NCBI RefSeq assembly: GCF_963678635.1
Contig: NC_087070.1
Span: 2,671,157 to 2,735,156 of the forward strand
DNA length: 64,000 nucleotides
Direction: 5' to 3'
Source: Symsagittifera roscoffensis
Taxonomy: Eukaryota > Xenacoelomorpha > Acoela > Convolutidae
The first letter of the stretch is position 1; each line of letters begins with the position of its first letter. Positions 53,770 to 64,000 of the stretch are shown piece by piece. Both the position numbers and the translations under genes were made by a program. The notes beneath the pieces were generated by a model. That model saw only the letters and a program-made list of their open reading frames with translations, was not told where the DNA came from and did no database searches.

Positions 53770-54855
53770 TCGCTCTGAAGACAAAGGCGCCATGGAGGGT
53801 TACCTGGATACGATGATGCAAGGCACGACTATAAAGCAAAAGCCATACGGCAAGTTCGTATCCTCGGAAATGTAAGCGGAGACATGAGAACAGTTAGTGA
53901 GCCTACCATGGAGAGCGGTGGTGTTACGACACTTTGAAGAAGGGATGAGAACCAGTCAGAAAGTACTCGCTCTGATAGCGATACCATACACGAGAACAGA
54001 ATTGCAACTCAGGTTCGCTTGGTGCATGATTGGATTGACACGCGCGGAGTATGACTCAGAAGCAACAAAAAGATTGAAATAAGAAAAACTGTTTCTGATG
54101 ACGGATATGAGAGATTTAATGACTCGAGAAGGAGCGGCGGTGGCGTGCGCGAAGCGGAGAGACGCTCTCTGTTTCATTTGATTTATGCTGGAGGAAATAT
54201 TAATGCCAGCATTGAACACTTGCGTCAAGATGTTAAAATTGCGTGATGAGAAAGCGAAAACCTTACTCTTACAAGATCTCCTGGACATATACCAGAGCAA
54301 ACCAATGCAAGTAAATATGAAAGAACCCGTGGAACTAGAACCAATGAAGAAAATAGACGAAATAAGGAGGTTCTCAAACAAGGAGCTGAGGCTCCCCAAA
54401 AAATCTATGGGAGCTTTGCCAAAGTCCAATGAGTATTGTGGACCAATCAGGAAGAGATCTTACAGTTATGTATCCGGGATTATAGTGATGGCCTACAACC
54501 CTTTTATCAAAGAACACATCCGCGACTGTTTCTTCTTTTTTTACGAGCAGGCAATTTTACTAAGATCTTTGCAAGTCAAGAATTGCGACGATAAGAAGCG
54601 CTGCTAATCAGCAGGCTAAATCAGCAGGCTAATCAGAGGTCAGAGAAATCTTGCAAGTTTTTATGCAAGATCTTCTCGGCAGTTCCGGTAAGGACCAAAG
54701 AAGAATTAGAACTGATACTGGGAAAGAAGTTCTTGGGATAAGTCAGTGGAAACTTCAGTGATTTTGAAAGAAAGAGGCAGAAAAGATCAACAGTAACGGA
54801 TTACAATGCAGTAGATGAGAACGATGAGATCCACCGAGTGATTATGGAAGTAGAA
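53770..54855 (+). pseudogene. ORF2 C-terminal segment
   Basis: The frame moves by one. LPWRAVVLRHFEEGMRTSQK and IPYTRTELQLRFAWCMIGLT are in 53897-54082; 54185-54607 is open (140 codons), with MLEEILMPALNTCVKMLKLR. An AATCAGCAGGCTAA duplication at 54606-54635 adds a stop. The coding-like character fades by about 54900 (YVEPLLDASGKRNW-like text). No domain recognised. Confidence 0.45.
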
Positions 54856-54969
54856 CCGCTACTCGATGCGTCGGGAAAGCGTAATTGGAGGAGCATCATG
54901 TTGACACATGATGAGTTCCCTTGCCATGTTTGCTACAAACATCGTGGTTTCCCGGGTTGATCTAGGACT

Positions 54970-55019
54970 CAGAGTCCCAGAATCTAGTGTTGAACTGGGA
55001 CTCTGGAGAGCTGCTCTCC
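54970..55019. repeat. Two consecutive perfect hairpins near the element end
   Basis: CAGAGTCCCAG (54970-54980) pairs with CTGGGACTCTG (54995-55005) across a 14-base loop. GGAGAG (55005-55010) pairs with CTCTCC (55014-55019) across CTG. They lie between the last ORF2-like text and the polymerase B sequence that starts near 55130, so they may mark the 3' RNA structure or the end of the element. Confidence 0.75.
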
Positions 55020-55129
55020 ATGGGTTTACCAGACTCATCACAGCCCGTAACGATAGTGATAGTAGGAGTTTTGATGGCGGTAAGATGGCTGGAAGCTCAT
55101 GTACTGGAGAATAATCGGTAGTACATGTA

Positions 55130-56120
55130 GTATCAACAGACCGATAAATTTTTGTACATTGAAGTCCAAGACTAAGACAGAATCTAAGAGGGGGAGTAAG
55201 GATTTCTAATTTAAAACTGGAAATCAACATTCGTTGTGGTTTTTTCAACAAATCGTTTTCCTCGGTATAGTTTTTCATGTATTCTCCAGTATCGTTACGG
55301 CAGACATCAATAATTTTGAATATTGGCAGAAATTTGAAAATGCAGGCTTCAATTCGTCGGGAACTATTAAATTGCATTGCATATAGCCAAAAAATCATCC
55401 GATCGTTATTTTTTCAGGTAAAGAATCAGTAGACAAAGGTCTTTCGTAAGGAAAATTTGTCTTGACATGATTCTCATCCATTTCTCGCTTCTTATTTCCC
55501 CTTTTATAAACTTGTTCTGACAACAATGAACGGGTTCCTTGGCATGACCAGAAAAAATAGTAGCAACCCATAGCTTCAAATACTGTTTTACAATGATCGC
55601 AGTAGCCATCAACATGGAAACAATCAATTTTTTTCTGCTTTCCGGTTGTGTAAAAACTCAATTTTACACTCTGGTCTCAACTCTTGATAGAAGGACATTA
55701 CCATGTTCTCGAAATTGCTTGTCCTGTTTTTTCTAGCTTTGAATCGACCCGTATCAGAGTCATACTCGCATCTTGTGTAAAGTCCGGTCGGCATCTCTTG
55801 GCATTTTGAGAATGGATATAATTTGCTATCGTCAATTCCAACTATTGTCATACAAACGTTTGACGAGTTACGAATATAAGTTTGATCGACAAAAGCTTTT
55901 CGTCTAAAAACTATTGATGGGCCCCCAGTCATGTCTTCTTTCCCTAATTTTCTTACATAAACCCTTATCTCCTTCAAAGAACGTGTAGAATTTGTGATTT
56001 GCCGTTTTGTGTAGGCAGATATTTGCAAGATTTGGAAGCGTGCATCCCAGTTTCAGCATGTCAATTCCCTTATCATGGTAAACCTCTATCATTTTTTGCA
56101 TAACTTCAAGAGTAAGAACA
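55130..56120 (-). pseudogene. Polinton-type DNA polymerase B, palm part (truncated)
   Basis: Minus strand. 55624-56101 reads DKGIDMLKLGCTLPNLANIC, a motif A-like DDSKLYPFSKCQEMP, and FENMVMSFYQELRPECKIE. Then 55395-55661 gives FHVDGYCDHCKTVFEAMGCY, and about 55130-55398 gives PQRMLISSFKLE and LGLQCTKIYR. Sequence then switches to the plus-strand element near 55130, before the SYG and DTDS palm motifs, so the enzyme is truncated there. Protein-primed polymerase B replicates Polinton/Maverick DNA. Confidence 0.85.
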
Positions 56121-58135
56121 GCATCTTAGTTGTTGTACCATCGTAAGAAGTCTTCGAAAGTAATCATGCTGTGTTGTTCCCAGATGTTTTTCAAATAAAA
56201 GTAATTTTCAAAACCTGTTGGTGGAACTGATTGAATACGTAATTTTTTCAGCGCTCTTTCTTGATCAAGTTCTCCATTAACTAATTTTTGGTAATCGTTG
56301 AAATTTTTCTCGAGAGGGTTGTGATTTCTCAGTTTACTGAAAAAGGCTTCATATGGAGGCAATTCCGTACAGTCAAGCTTGTCTGGACTGTCAGACCATT
56401 TTTAAGGGAAAAACCTTTGGTTTCACTTGCTTTATAGGTCTTCAGAAACGAATCCAATGCTGTTGCTCCTCCAAGAAACTTCATTATGTCTAGAAACTGA
56501 ACATCTCCGAATTTGAATGATATGAAATCATTCGCTTTTTTAATGACTGTTGATTCGATTTCTTTTTCAAATATAAGGTATGGAATCAAATAAGATTTGA
56601 TAAGGTTAAGATCGTATCTGCCGCTATTGAAGCCAAATACCAGGAAAGTATTAACATAGCGCTCTAAATGCTGTTTCAAGTCGATCAGCTGATTTCTTTG
56701 AATTCTTAAGAATTGAGTCGACATGTCATCTTCCTCGCCATCCTCAACACATTCATCTTCATAATCGAAGACTTCTAATCTTTTAATTAAAATTCTAGCG
56801 CCGCTGAGTTTATCAAAAATCCTTTTGACTCGATCGTTGACAGTTGTTTTTGATTTCTTGAAACTTGGTTCTCATTTGTAATTTGCTTTTTTCAGACAGA
56901 AGTTTCAAGCTGGAAACAAAAGTATTAATAAGAGTTCTGGATCTTTTTCATACAAGAAAACTGGATCATCTTGCAGCTCTGAAGATATTGAGACGGGAAT
57001 AGGGACATGTTTTCCAATCCAAGTAGTTGTTTTGGTTGCTTTCAGTTCTTCTGTGGGAGCACAAATTGATTCGAAGTCAAAGATTGCTACATTACCAAAT
57101 AGTTTCTAATCTTCAGTGTAGGGAATGTTGAATCCATCCAGTTTCTCGTAGTGTGTACGCGTTTTTGAGATAAATATGTCGCACACTATCTTTACATCGT
57201 GATTAGCTGTTTGTTGAAAACGTCTGATCTTTTAAAGAAACAGTCACCGCTAGGACATCGGAAACGCTTGAAGAAAGAATCAATATCATTCGTATGAATA
57301 ATATGGTTGTTGAATCTCAACAATTTCACGGTTTTTTCAAGCTTTCCAATACTTCGCCTCGCTAATTCTCCAACATACTCTCCCTCTTGAATGTCAAAAT
57401 TGTAAATATTTATGTTGCGTTCAACTATTTCCTCCACAAGAGGTAGACCATCAATTGACACTCTACGAAAGTTTTTCGGATCTTATCCAGATTTTGATAT
57501 AAACTCTTTAAACAGTTGAGATGCATGAGCATCGAGGTTACTATGGCCATGAAAATACATTGTTAACGCACTGAAAAGGTAAAGATGATCTTTGTATGGT
57601 TGTTTATCTTTGTCCGATAAAAGACTGTTTACATTCGTATGTCGTAGTAAGTTTTAGGCAAGACAGAGTCCGGACATCCTATTGTTTCAGCATGTCAATT
57701 CCCTTATCATGGTAAACCTCTATCACTTTTAACATAGCTTCAAGAGTAGGAACAGAATCTTAGTTGTTATACCATTGTTAAAATTTTTGAAAGTGATCAT
57801 GCTGTATTGTTCCCAGTTGTTTTTCAAATAAAAGAGATTTTCAAAACCAGTTTCGGAGTCATACTCCCATCTTGTGTAGAGTCTGGTCGGCATCTCTTGG
57901 CATATTGAGAATGGATATAATTTGCTATCGTCAGTTCCAACTATTGTCATACAAACATTTGACGAGTTACGATTAAAATTTTGATCGACAACAGCTTTTC
58001 GTCTAAAAACTATTGATGGGCCCCCAATCATGTCTTCCCTAACTTTCTTACATAAATCCTTATCTCCTTCAAAGAACGGGTAGAGTTTGTGATTTGTCGA
58101 TTTGTTTAAGCAGATATTTGCAAGATGTGGGAGCG
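56041..58135 (-). repeat. 2095-bp tandem duplication, copy A (polymerase B)
   Basis: Nearly identical to 58136-60230; differences are a few bases (for example TGTCTAGAAAC/TGTTCAGAAAC and AGCTCTGAAG/AGCTTTGAAG). Sense order inside: LGCTLPHLANIC, DDSKLYPFSICQEMP, a jump at SETG to FENLFYLKNNWEQ, then the N-terminal region, ExoI FDFES (about 57070), ExoII GFNSGRYDLNLIK (about 56620) and KTYKASETKGF. Confidence 0.9.
56126..57700 (-). pseudogene. Polymerase B N-terminus and exonuclease region, copy A
   Basis: From high to low coordinates: KDHLYLFSALTMYFHGH and FKEFISKSG, then SIDGLPLVEEIVERNINIYN, DIDSFFKRFRCPSGDCFFKR and the ExoI motif AIFDFES. A broken stretch near 56880-56950 follows. Then come VFDYEDECVEDGEEDDMSTQF, ExoII FGFNSGRYDLNLIK, KANDFISFKFGDVQFLDIMK and LPPYEAFFSKLRNHNP. 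Both exonuclease carboxylate motifs are intact, but stops interrupt the frame at several points. Confidence 0.8.
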
Positions 58136-60230
58136 TGCATCCCAGTTTCAGCATGTCAATTCCCTTATCATGGTAAACCTCTATCATTTTTTGCATAACT
58201 TCAAGAGTAAGAACAGCATCTTAGTTGTTGTACCATCGTAAGAAGTCTTCGAAAGTAATCATGCTGTGTTGTTCCCAGATGTTTTTCAAATAAAAGTAAT
58301 TTTCAAAACCTGTTGGTGGAACTGATTGAATACGTAATTTTTTCAGCGCTCTTTCTTGATCAAGTTCTCCATTAACTAATTTTTGGTAATCGTTGAAATT
58401 TTTCTCGAGAGGGTTGTGATTTCTCAGTTTACTGAAAAAGGCTTCATATGGAGGCAATTCCGTACAGTCAAGCTTGTCTGGACTGTCAGACCATTTTTAA
58501 GGGAAAAACCTTTGGTTTCACTTGCTTTATAGGTCTTCAGAAACGAATCCAATGCTGTTGCTCCTCCAAGAAACTTCATTATGTTCAGAAACTGAACATC
58601 TCCGAATTTGAATGATATGAAATCATTCGCTTTTTTAATGACTGTTGATTCGATTTCTTTTTCAAATATAAGGTATGGAATCAAATAAGATTAGATAAGG
58701 TTAAGATCGTATCTGCCGCTATTGAAGCCAAATACCAGTAAAGTATTAACATAGCGCTCTAAATGCTGTTTCAAGTCGATCAGCTGATTTCTTTGAATTC
58801 TTAAGAATTGAGTCGACATGTCATCTTCCTCGCCATCCTCAACACATTCATCTTCATAATCGAAGACTTCTAATCTTTTAATTAAAATTCTAGCGCCGCT
58901 GAGTTTATCAAAAATCCTTTTGACTCGATCGTTGACAGTTGTTTTTGATTTCTTGAAACTTGGTTCTCATTTGTAATTTGCTTTTTTCAGACAGAAGTTT
59001 CAAGCTGGAAACAAAAGTATTAATAAGAGTTCTGGATCTTTTTCATACAAGAAAACTGGATCATCTTGCAGCTTTGAAGATATTGAGACGGGAATAGGGA
59101 CATGTTTTCCAATCCAAGTAGTTGTTTTGGTTGCTTTCAGTTCTTCTGTGGGAGCACAAATTGATTCGAAGTCAAAGATTGCTACATTACCAAATAGTTT
59201 CTAATCTTCAGTGTAGGGAATGTTGAATCCATCCAGTTTCTCGTAGTGTGTACGCGTTTTTGAGATAAATATGTCGCACACTATCTTTACATCGTGATTA
59301 GCTGTTTGTTGAAAACGTCTGATCTTTTAAAGAAACAGTCACCGCTAGGACATCGGAAACGCTTGAAGAAAGAATCAATATCATTCGTATGAATAATATG
59401 GTTGTTGAATCTCAACAATTTCACGGTTTTTTCAAGCTTTCCAATACTTCGCCTCGCTAATTCTCCAACATACTCTCCCTCTTGAATGTCAAAATTGTAA
59501 ATATTTATGTTGCGTTCAACTATTTCCTCCACAAGAGGTAGACCATCAATTGACACTCTACGAAAGTTTTTCGGATCTTATCCAGATTTTGATATAAACT
59601 CTTTAAACAGTTGAGATGCATGAGCATCGAGGTTACTATGGCCATGCAAATACATTGTTAACGCACTGAAAAGGTAAAGATGATCTTTGTATGGTTGTTT
59701 ATCTTTGTCCGATAAAAGACTGTTTACATTCGTATGTCGTAGTAAGTTTTAGGCAAGACAGAGTCCGGACATCCTATTGTTTCAGCATGTCAATTCCCTT
59801 ATCATGGTAAACCTCTATCACTTTTAACATAGCTTCAAGAGTAGGAACAGAATCTTAGTTGTTATACCATTGTTAAAATTTTTGAAAGTGATCATGCTGT
59901 ATTGTTCCCAGTTGTTTTTCAAATAAAAGAGATTTTCAAAACCAGTTTCGGAGTCATACTCCCATCTTGTGTAGAGTCTGGTCGGCATCTCTTGGCATAT
60001 TGAGAATGGATATAATTTGCTATCGTCAGTTCCAACTATTGTCATACAAACATTTGACGAGTTACGATTAAAATTTTGATCGACAACAGCTTTTCGTCTA
60101 AAAACTATTGATGGGCCCCCAATCATGTCTTCCCTAACTTTCTTACATAAATCCTTATCTCCTTCAAAGAACGGGTAGAGTTTGTGATTTGTCGATTTGT
60201 TTAAGCAGATATTTGCAAGATGTGGGAGCG
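58136..60230 (-). repeat. 2095-bp tandem duplication, copy B (polymerase B)
   Basis: Second copy; its stops and frameshifts are shared with copy A, with one extra stop (AGATTAGAT near 58690) splitting the ExoII region. ExoI is at about 59165 and the motif A-like DDSKLYP at about 60005. Confidence 0.9.
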
Positions 60231-61200
60231 TGCATCCCAATTTCAGCATGTCAATTCCCTTATCATGGTAAACCTCTAACACTTTTTGCATAGCTCTATC
60301 ACGTCCGTATGTCGTGGTTTAGGCAAGACAGAGTCCGGACATCCCATCATTTCAGCATGTCAATTCCCTTATCATGGTAAGCCTCTATCACTTTTTGCAT
60401 AGCTTCAAGAGTAGGAACAGCATCTTTGTTGTTATACCATCGTAATAAATCTTGGAAAGTAATCTTGCTGTGTTGTTCTCAGATGTTTTTCAAATAAGAA
60501 TAATTTTCAAAACCTGTTGGTGGAACTGATTGAGTACGTAACTTTTCCAGTGCTCTTTCTTGATCATGTCTTCCAGTAATTACTTTTTGGTAATCGTTGA
60601 AATCTTTCTCGAAAGGGTTGTGATTTCTCAGTTTACTGAAAAAGGCTTCATATGGAGGCAATTCCGTACAGTCAAGCTTGTCTGGACTGTCAAACCATTC
60701 GTAAGGGAAAAACATTTGGTTTCACTTGCTTTATAGGTTTTCAGAAGCGAATCCAATGCTGTTGCTCCTCCAAGAAACTTCATTATGTCCAGAAACTGAA
60801 CATCTCCGAATTTGAATGATATGAAATCATTCGCTTTTTTAATGACTGTTGGGTATATTTGGGTAAATGTGTATTTCTTTTTCACATATAAGGTATGGAA
60901 TCAAATAAAATTTGATAAGGTTAAGATCGTATCTGCCGCTATTGAAGCCGAACACCGGTAAGGTTTTAACATAGCGCTCTAAATGCTGTTTCAAGTCGAT
61001 CAGCTGACTTTTTTGAATTCCTAAGAATTGAGTCGACATGTCATCTTCATCGACATCCTCAACACATTCATCTTCATAATCGAAGACTTGTAATCTTTTA
61101 GTTAAAGTTCTAGCGCTGAGTTTATCAACAATCTTCTTGACTTGATCGTTGACAGTTGTATTTGATTTCTTGAAAACTTTGAATTCTTCTGTAAATTTGC
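60231..61200 (-). pseudogene. Polymerase B exonuclease region, diverged third copy
   Basis: Reads KIVDKLSARTLTKRLQVFDY, EDECVEDVDEDDMSTQF and PVFGFNSGRYDLNLIKFYLI (ExoII intact), then an insertion (YTFTQIYP near 60860). It continues with FGDVQFLDIMKFLGGATALD, FFPYEWFDSPDKLDC and GFENYSYLKN. About 60300-60420 repeats the DKGIDMLK block. It is less similar to the A/B pair than they are to each other. The LINE abuts it at about 61200. Confidence 0.8.
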
Positions 61201-61249
61201 AAAGTGATTTTAGTTAGTGACTTCAGAGACACTTACTACTTACTTAGAA

Positions 61250-61890
61250 AGAACTGAGTGAAGAGTATACTAAAGTTTCTAGCCTGCATGACTGCTTTTA
61301 ATCAACGAAGACTGCAATTGGCTTCGAGTGCTTTAATAGCTTTTTGTGGATCGTTATTTTCCCAGAATAGTAAATTATCATCCGCATATTGAAATATTTT
61401 ACATATTTTGTCAATTTGTTTGTTGAGGTCGTTTATGTAGAGATTGAACATTAGAGGGCCAAGGACAGTGCCCTGTGGGACACCCCGCTCAATCGGATTC
61501 GGTGTTGTTAACAGTTGTTTTCTGGCTTCGGTTGGTGATAAAGGAATTGATCATTTCTATAGCTTCTTCGGAAAAGTTTAACCCTTTTAGTTTCTGCTTA
61601 AGATAAGTATGATCAATAGAATCAAATGCTTTAGAGACATCCAGTAAGGAACATGCTACAGTTTTGTTGTTGTCTATTGCTTTTCTGAATGCTTCAGTGC
61701 AATAAAAAATAGCTTCGATTGTTGAATTTGATGTTCTGAACCCAAACTGGATATTACTTAGTAATTTTGGGGATATCAGATATTCGTTGCTTTGTTTATA
61801 TAACAATTTTTCAAAAACTTTTGAGAGAGCACCAGTTACAGAGATAGGCCTATAATTTTCTGGTAGTTCTGGATCTTTTTTTTGCATATT
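61250..61890 (-). pseudogene. LINE reverse transcriptase
   Basis: 61489-61887 carries ENYRPISVTGALSKVFEKLL and the catalytic motif A, LLDVSKAFDSIDH. After a one-base shift at about 61490, the next frame gives motif B, RGVPQGTVLGPLMFNLYIND, and motif C, FQYADDNLLFW (about 61360-61400). The coding text ends near 61310. This is a non-LTR reverse transcriptase of the Jockey/CR1/L2 broad group; the exact clade is uncertain. The 3' part after YADD is short, so the element is truncated. Confidence 0.88.
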
Positions 61891-61959
61891 GGTGTGACAA
61901 TTGCTTTTTGAGCTTGCAAGGATATGTCATGTTTTTCAAAAACTCATTGTATAGAAATG

Positions 61960-62823
61960 TCAGATGTGTGTATATTTCATTGAAGCCATCTTTTTGGATG
62001 GACCTGGTGCCTTTTGACAATTTAAATTATGCATTTTTTTTACATTCAGCCGATGTGATGAATCGGAATGAAAATTTATTATTATTTCGAATTTTGCATG
62101 TGGTGGACTTTGCCTGATTTTTGAATTTTTCTCATAAAAGCATCCAAGAGTTGAGAAATTGTAATTTAGCAGGTTTGCCATCTGTAAATTATTGCCGAAG
62201 GAGTTTCTAAGTAATGGAATGAGGTTGGAAGATTTTTTTGAGTTTCTTGTATTGTTTATTTTACTCCATTTTTCGTGTTCGCTTTTTTTGGAGTTAAACA
62301 GTTGGGATATAAATTTATGATCTTCGTAGTTTACTTTTGGTTTGTCGTTGCGAATGAAAATAGTCTTCTGTGGGGCACATTCTTTAAGGGTGTCAGCAAT
62401 GTTAGATGTGAAGATGTCGAGCATTATTTCGGGATTATTATTGCTATAGAAACTTCTCCAGTTTATAGCTGATAGTTTTTGTTTGAATTTGGAAATGGAG
62501 TAATTGGATTTGTCATATATTTTACGTTTGATTGGTCTGACATTTTTGTTCAGCTTAAGTTCTGTAATGAATGCTGTTGCTTGGTGGTCGGTCCTAATTG
62601 GTGGTGTGAATACCATTGAATTATTTGTTAGATCTTTTATGCCTAGGTCGGTGATAAAATAGTCAATTAGTGCTTTTGAGTGAGTAGGTGTTAATTTGTT
62701 TGTGACGTCCAAATTATATGGTATTAGGATTGTATCTAAAGACTGTTTGTCGTCTTCGCTGAGATAGTTGAGATTGTAATCTCCTAGTAAAAATAGGTTT
62801 GAATTGAATGACTGCATGGTCAA
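61960..62823 (-). CDS. LINE endonuclease C-terminal part and inter-domain region
   Basis: A 288-codon open frame. It begins inside the apurinic-type endonuclease: LFLLGDYNLNYL (the GDxN motif) and IRTDHQATAFI (the S/T-D-H motif), followed by the long linker to RT (FISQLFNSKKSEHEKWSKIN). It ends with CQKAPGPSKKMASMKYTHI, where LINEs usually read KAPG-DG, just before RT. A frameshift near 61900 separates it from RT. Confidence 0.8.
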   Translation of the reverse strand: MTMQSFNSNLFLLGDYNLNYLSEDDKQSLDTILIPYNLDVTNKLTPTHSKALIDYFITDLGIKDLTNNSMVFTPPIRTDHQATAFITELKLNKNVRPIKRKIYDKSNYSISKFKQKLSAINWRSFYSNNNPEIMLDIFTSNIADTLKECAPQKTIFIRNDKPKVNYEDHKFISQLFNSKKSEHEKWSKINNTRNSKKSSNLIPLLRNSFGNNLQMANLLNYNFSTLGCFYEKNSKIRQSPPHAKFEIIINFHSDSSHRLNVKKMHNLNCQKAPGPSKKMASMKYTHI

Positions 62824-62945
62824 TTGATTTGGCTAGATTTTCTAAGAAATCTGTTTTGTTGTGTCTACTAGGATTGTAGTCTAGGTTTAATAGAGTGGTT
62901 CTATCCTTTTTGTTGAGTACGGCTTTAAATTCTATCCAGATGCTA

Positions 62946-63445
62946 TCATACTTTTTGTTTTAAGTCATGTCTTACTTTTGGGTTCAACTTTTTCGGAACC
63001 AGTAACATGACCCCTCCACCCTTCAATTTTTTACTTGATTCATAAGTTCTATCACATCGGAACAATTTATGTTTGTCATTGTCTATGGCCCATAGTTTAT
63101 CGTCATTTGTATCATTGAACCATGTCTCGAAAAATCCAAAAATTGTATTATCATTAAAAGTTTTGATAAGTTGTTTGAGATCTGAACGCTTTCTAGCTAA
63201 ATTTCTACAATTAAGATGTAGTACTTCCAAGTTGTTGTTGTAGTTTTCCAGTTTTTTCTGTATTTGACTGAATTTGATAAAGGGTCCTGGATTTGGGGGG
63301 ATATCCCCTGATTTAAGGAGAGTTTTAAGAGGGGACCTTTCTTGTTTTTTATAAGTCTTGCTTGTGTTTTTTATATAATAAATGTGATAGAAATAGCTTA
63401 TAATATTAAGTATAGTGCAATAATGTTTGTTCGACTATTTTGTGG
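62946..63445 (-). pseudogene. LINE ORF start with 2A-like motif and endonuclease N-terminus
   Basis: The frame is open from about 63440 without an obvious Met. It passes LLKSGDIPPNPGP (SGDIPPNPGP at 63282-63311), then NNLEVLHLNCRNLARKRSDL and FFETWFN (the catalytic Glu block of the endonuclease), and RCDRTYESSKKLKGGGVMLL. A frameshift near 62945 follows, with YDSIWIEFKAVLN in the next frame. The endonuclease nicks target DNA. The NPGP motif resembles 2A ribosome-skipping peptides seen at the start of some LINE ORFs, with Pro in place of the usual Glu. Confidence 0.75.
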
Positions 63446-64000
63446 CAACCCATGGAAAAAGTTACTTTCCTTTTCTTTTATTCAGTACCTCATAAGCTAC
63501 AAATTGATCGCTTTCGCAGCAGCTTATGACAGATATGCTAGTTAAGGCAAAAAGTAACAGCATATCGCTTTGTAGAACAATTATAGTTAAAACTACAAAT
63601 AACAGTCGTTTATCAAAAAGATAGTCATAAAAAAATCTTAATAACTCCTGTACTTTTTTATTACCTGTTTACGCCACAGCTGCCGTTCTTAATTTCTTTT
63701 GGTGCTGTAGATTTTTTTATTTCCATTGTTATTCTGTAGAAAGAATTTAAGTCTTTTAGTAGTGGTAAAAACGGCAGATCAATGTAAAATAAATTCCAGA
63801 AACGTTTTTGACATAAAAGTCATCATCAACCAATCTAAAAAACAAAGCACCTGTAAAACCGGAATGGAATTGGATGTGTAGAAATTACCAAAAATGTATA
63901 AAAACTAACATTAAAAAGAATATAAAAATAGCATCAGTTAGGACCCGAGTTAGTCATGTGACTAAAAAAAAACGGACTTAAAAAACCTCAAAACTTGACT
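63446..64000. other. AT-rich DNA, no supported gene
   Basis: A 67-codon plus-strand frame (63342-63545) overlaps the LINE start and is hydrophobic, with no family. The remaining sequence contains no recognisable feature; the LINE 5' leader may extend into it. Confidence 0.4.

Noticed and set aside
1-64000. tRNA or rRNA genes
   Set aside because: I saw no tRNA A/B box arrangement with a convincing cloverleaf and no rRNA-like text, although a by-eye scan cannot exclude a tRNA.

Overview
The window is AT-rich eukaryotic, almost certainly animal, nuclear DNA made almost entirely of decayed mobile elements. The clues are a Polinton/Maverick-type DNA polymerase B, Ty3/gypsy LTR retroelements, a non-LTR (LINE) element with a 2A-like motif, and long A/T-rich gene-free stretches. 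The species cannot be fixed from sequence alone; an invertebrate is most likely. One 200-bp run of N marks an assembly gap. Only one small ORF (10.7 kb) could be a host exon.

Layout. 1.1-3.7 kb (-): relic of a protein-primed type B DNA polymerase. 3.7-11.9 kb: AT-rich DNA with a 0.65-kb dispersed repeat pair, a diverged minisatellite, a cluster of GGATTCC motifs and the gap. 11.9-21.05 kb (-): a nearly complete but broken Ty3/gypsy element reading gag, coiled coil, zinc knuckles, protease, RT, RNase H, a long linker, integrase, an acidic tail, a macro-domain-like module, and then the start of a second ORF. 21.1-23.4 kb: repeat-rich non-coding DNA. 23.5-28.3 kb (+): gag of a different Ty3/gypsy element, twice tandem-duplicated. 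28.6-30.3 kb: a small ORF and two LTR-like fragments.

30.3-48.0 kb (+): a nested tandem array of the 3' half of pol from a sister of the minus-strand element (units of 5076 and 4940 bp plus a terminal unit, each holding two integrase modules). It ends in a full-length macro-like module. 48.3-54.9 kb (+): a second, very long coding region (about 2,090 codons in the ancestor, now cut by stops and frameshifts). It contains an SGNH/GDSL-hydrolase-like domain and otherwise unrecognised protein. Its start has a homologue in the same place in the minus-strand element, so it looks like a genuine second gene of this retroelement lineage, in the position where retroviruses carry env.

55.1-61.2 kb (-): another Polinton-type polymerase, partly present in two copies through a 2095-bp tandem duplication. 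61.2-63.45 kb (-): a LINE with 2A-like motif, endonuclease and reverse transcriptase, broken by frameshifts.

The most unusual content is the Ty3/gypsy lineage that appears to carry a macro-like module at the end of pol plus a giant ORF2 with an SGNH-like fold. Next is the repeated finding that unrelated elements here carry internal tandem duplications.
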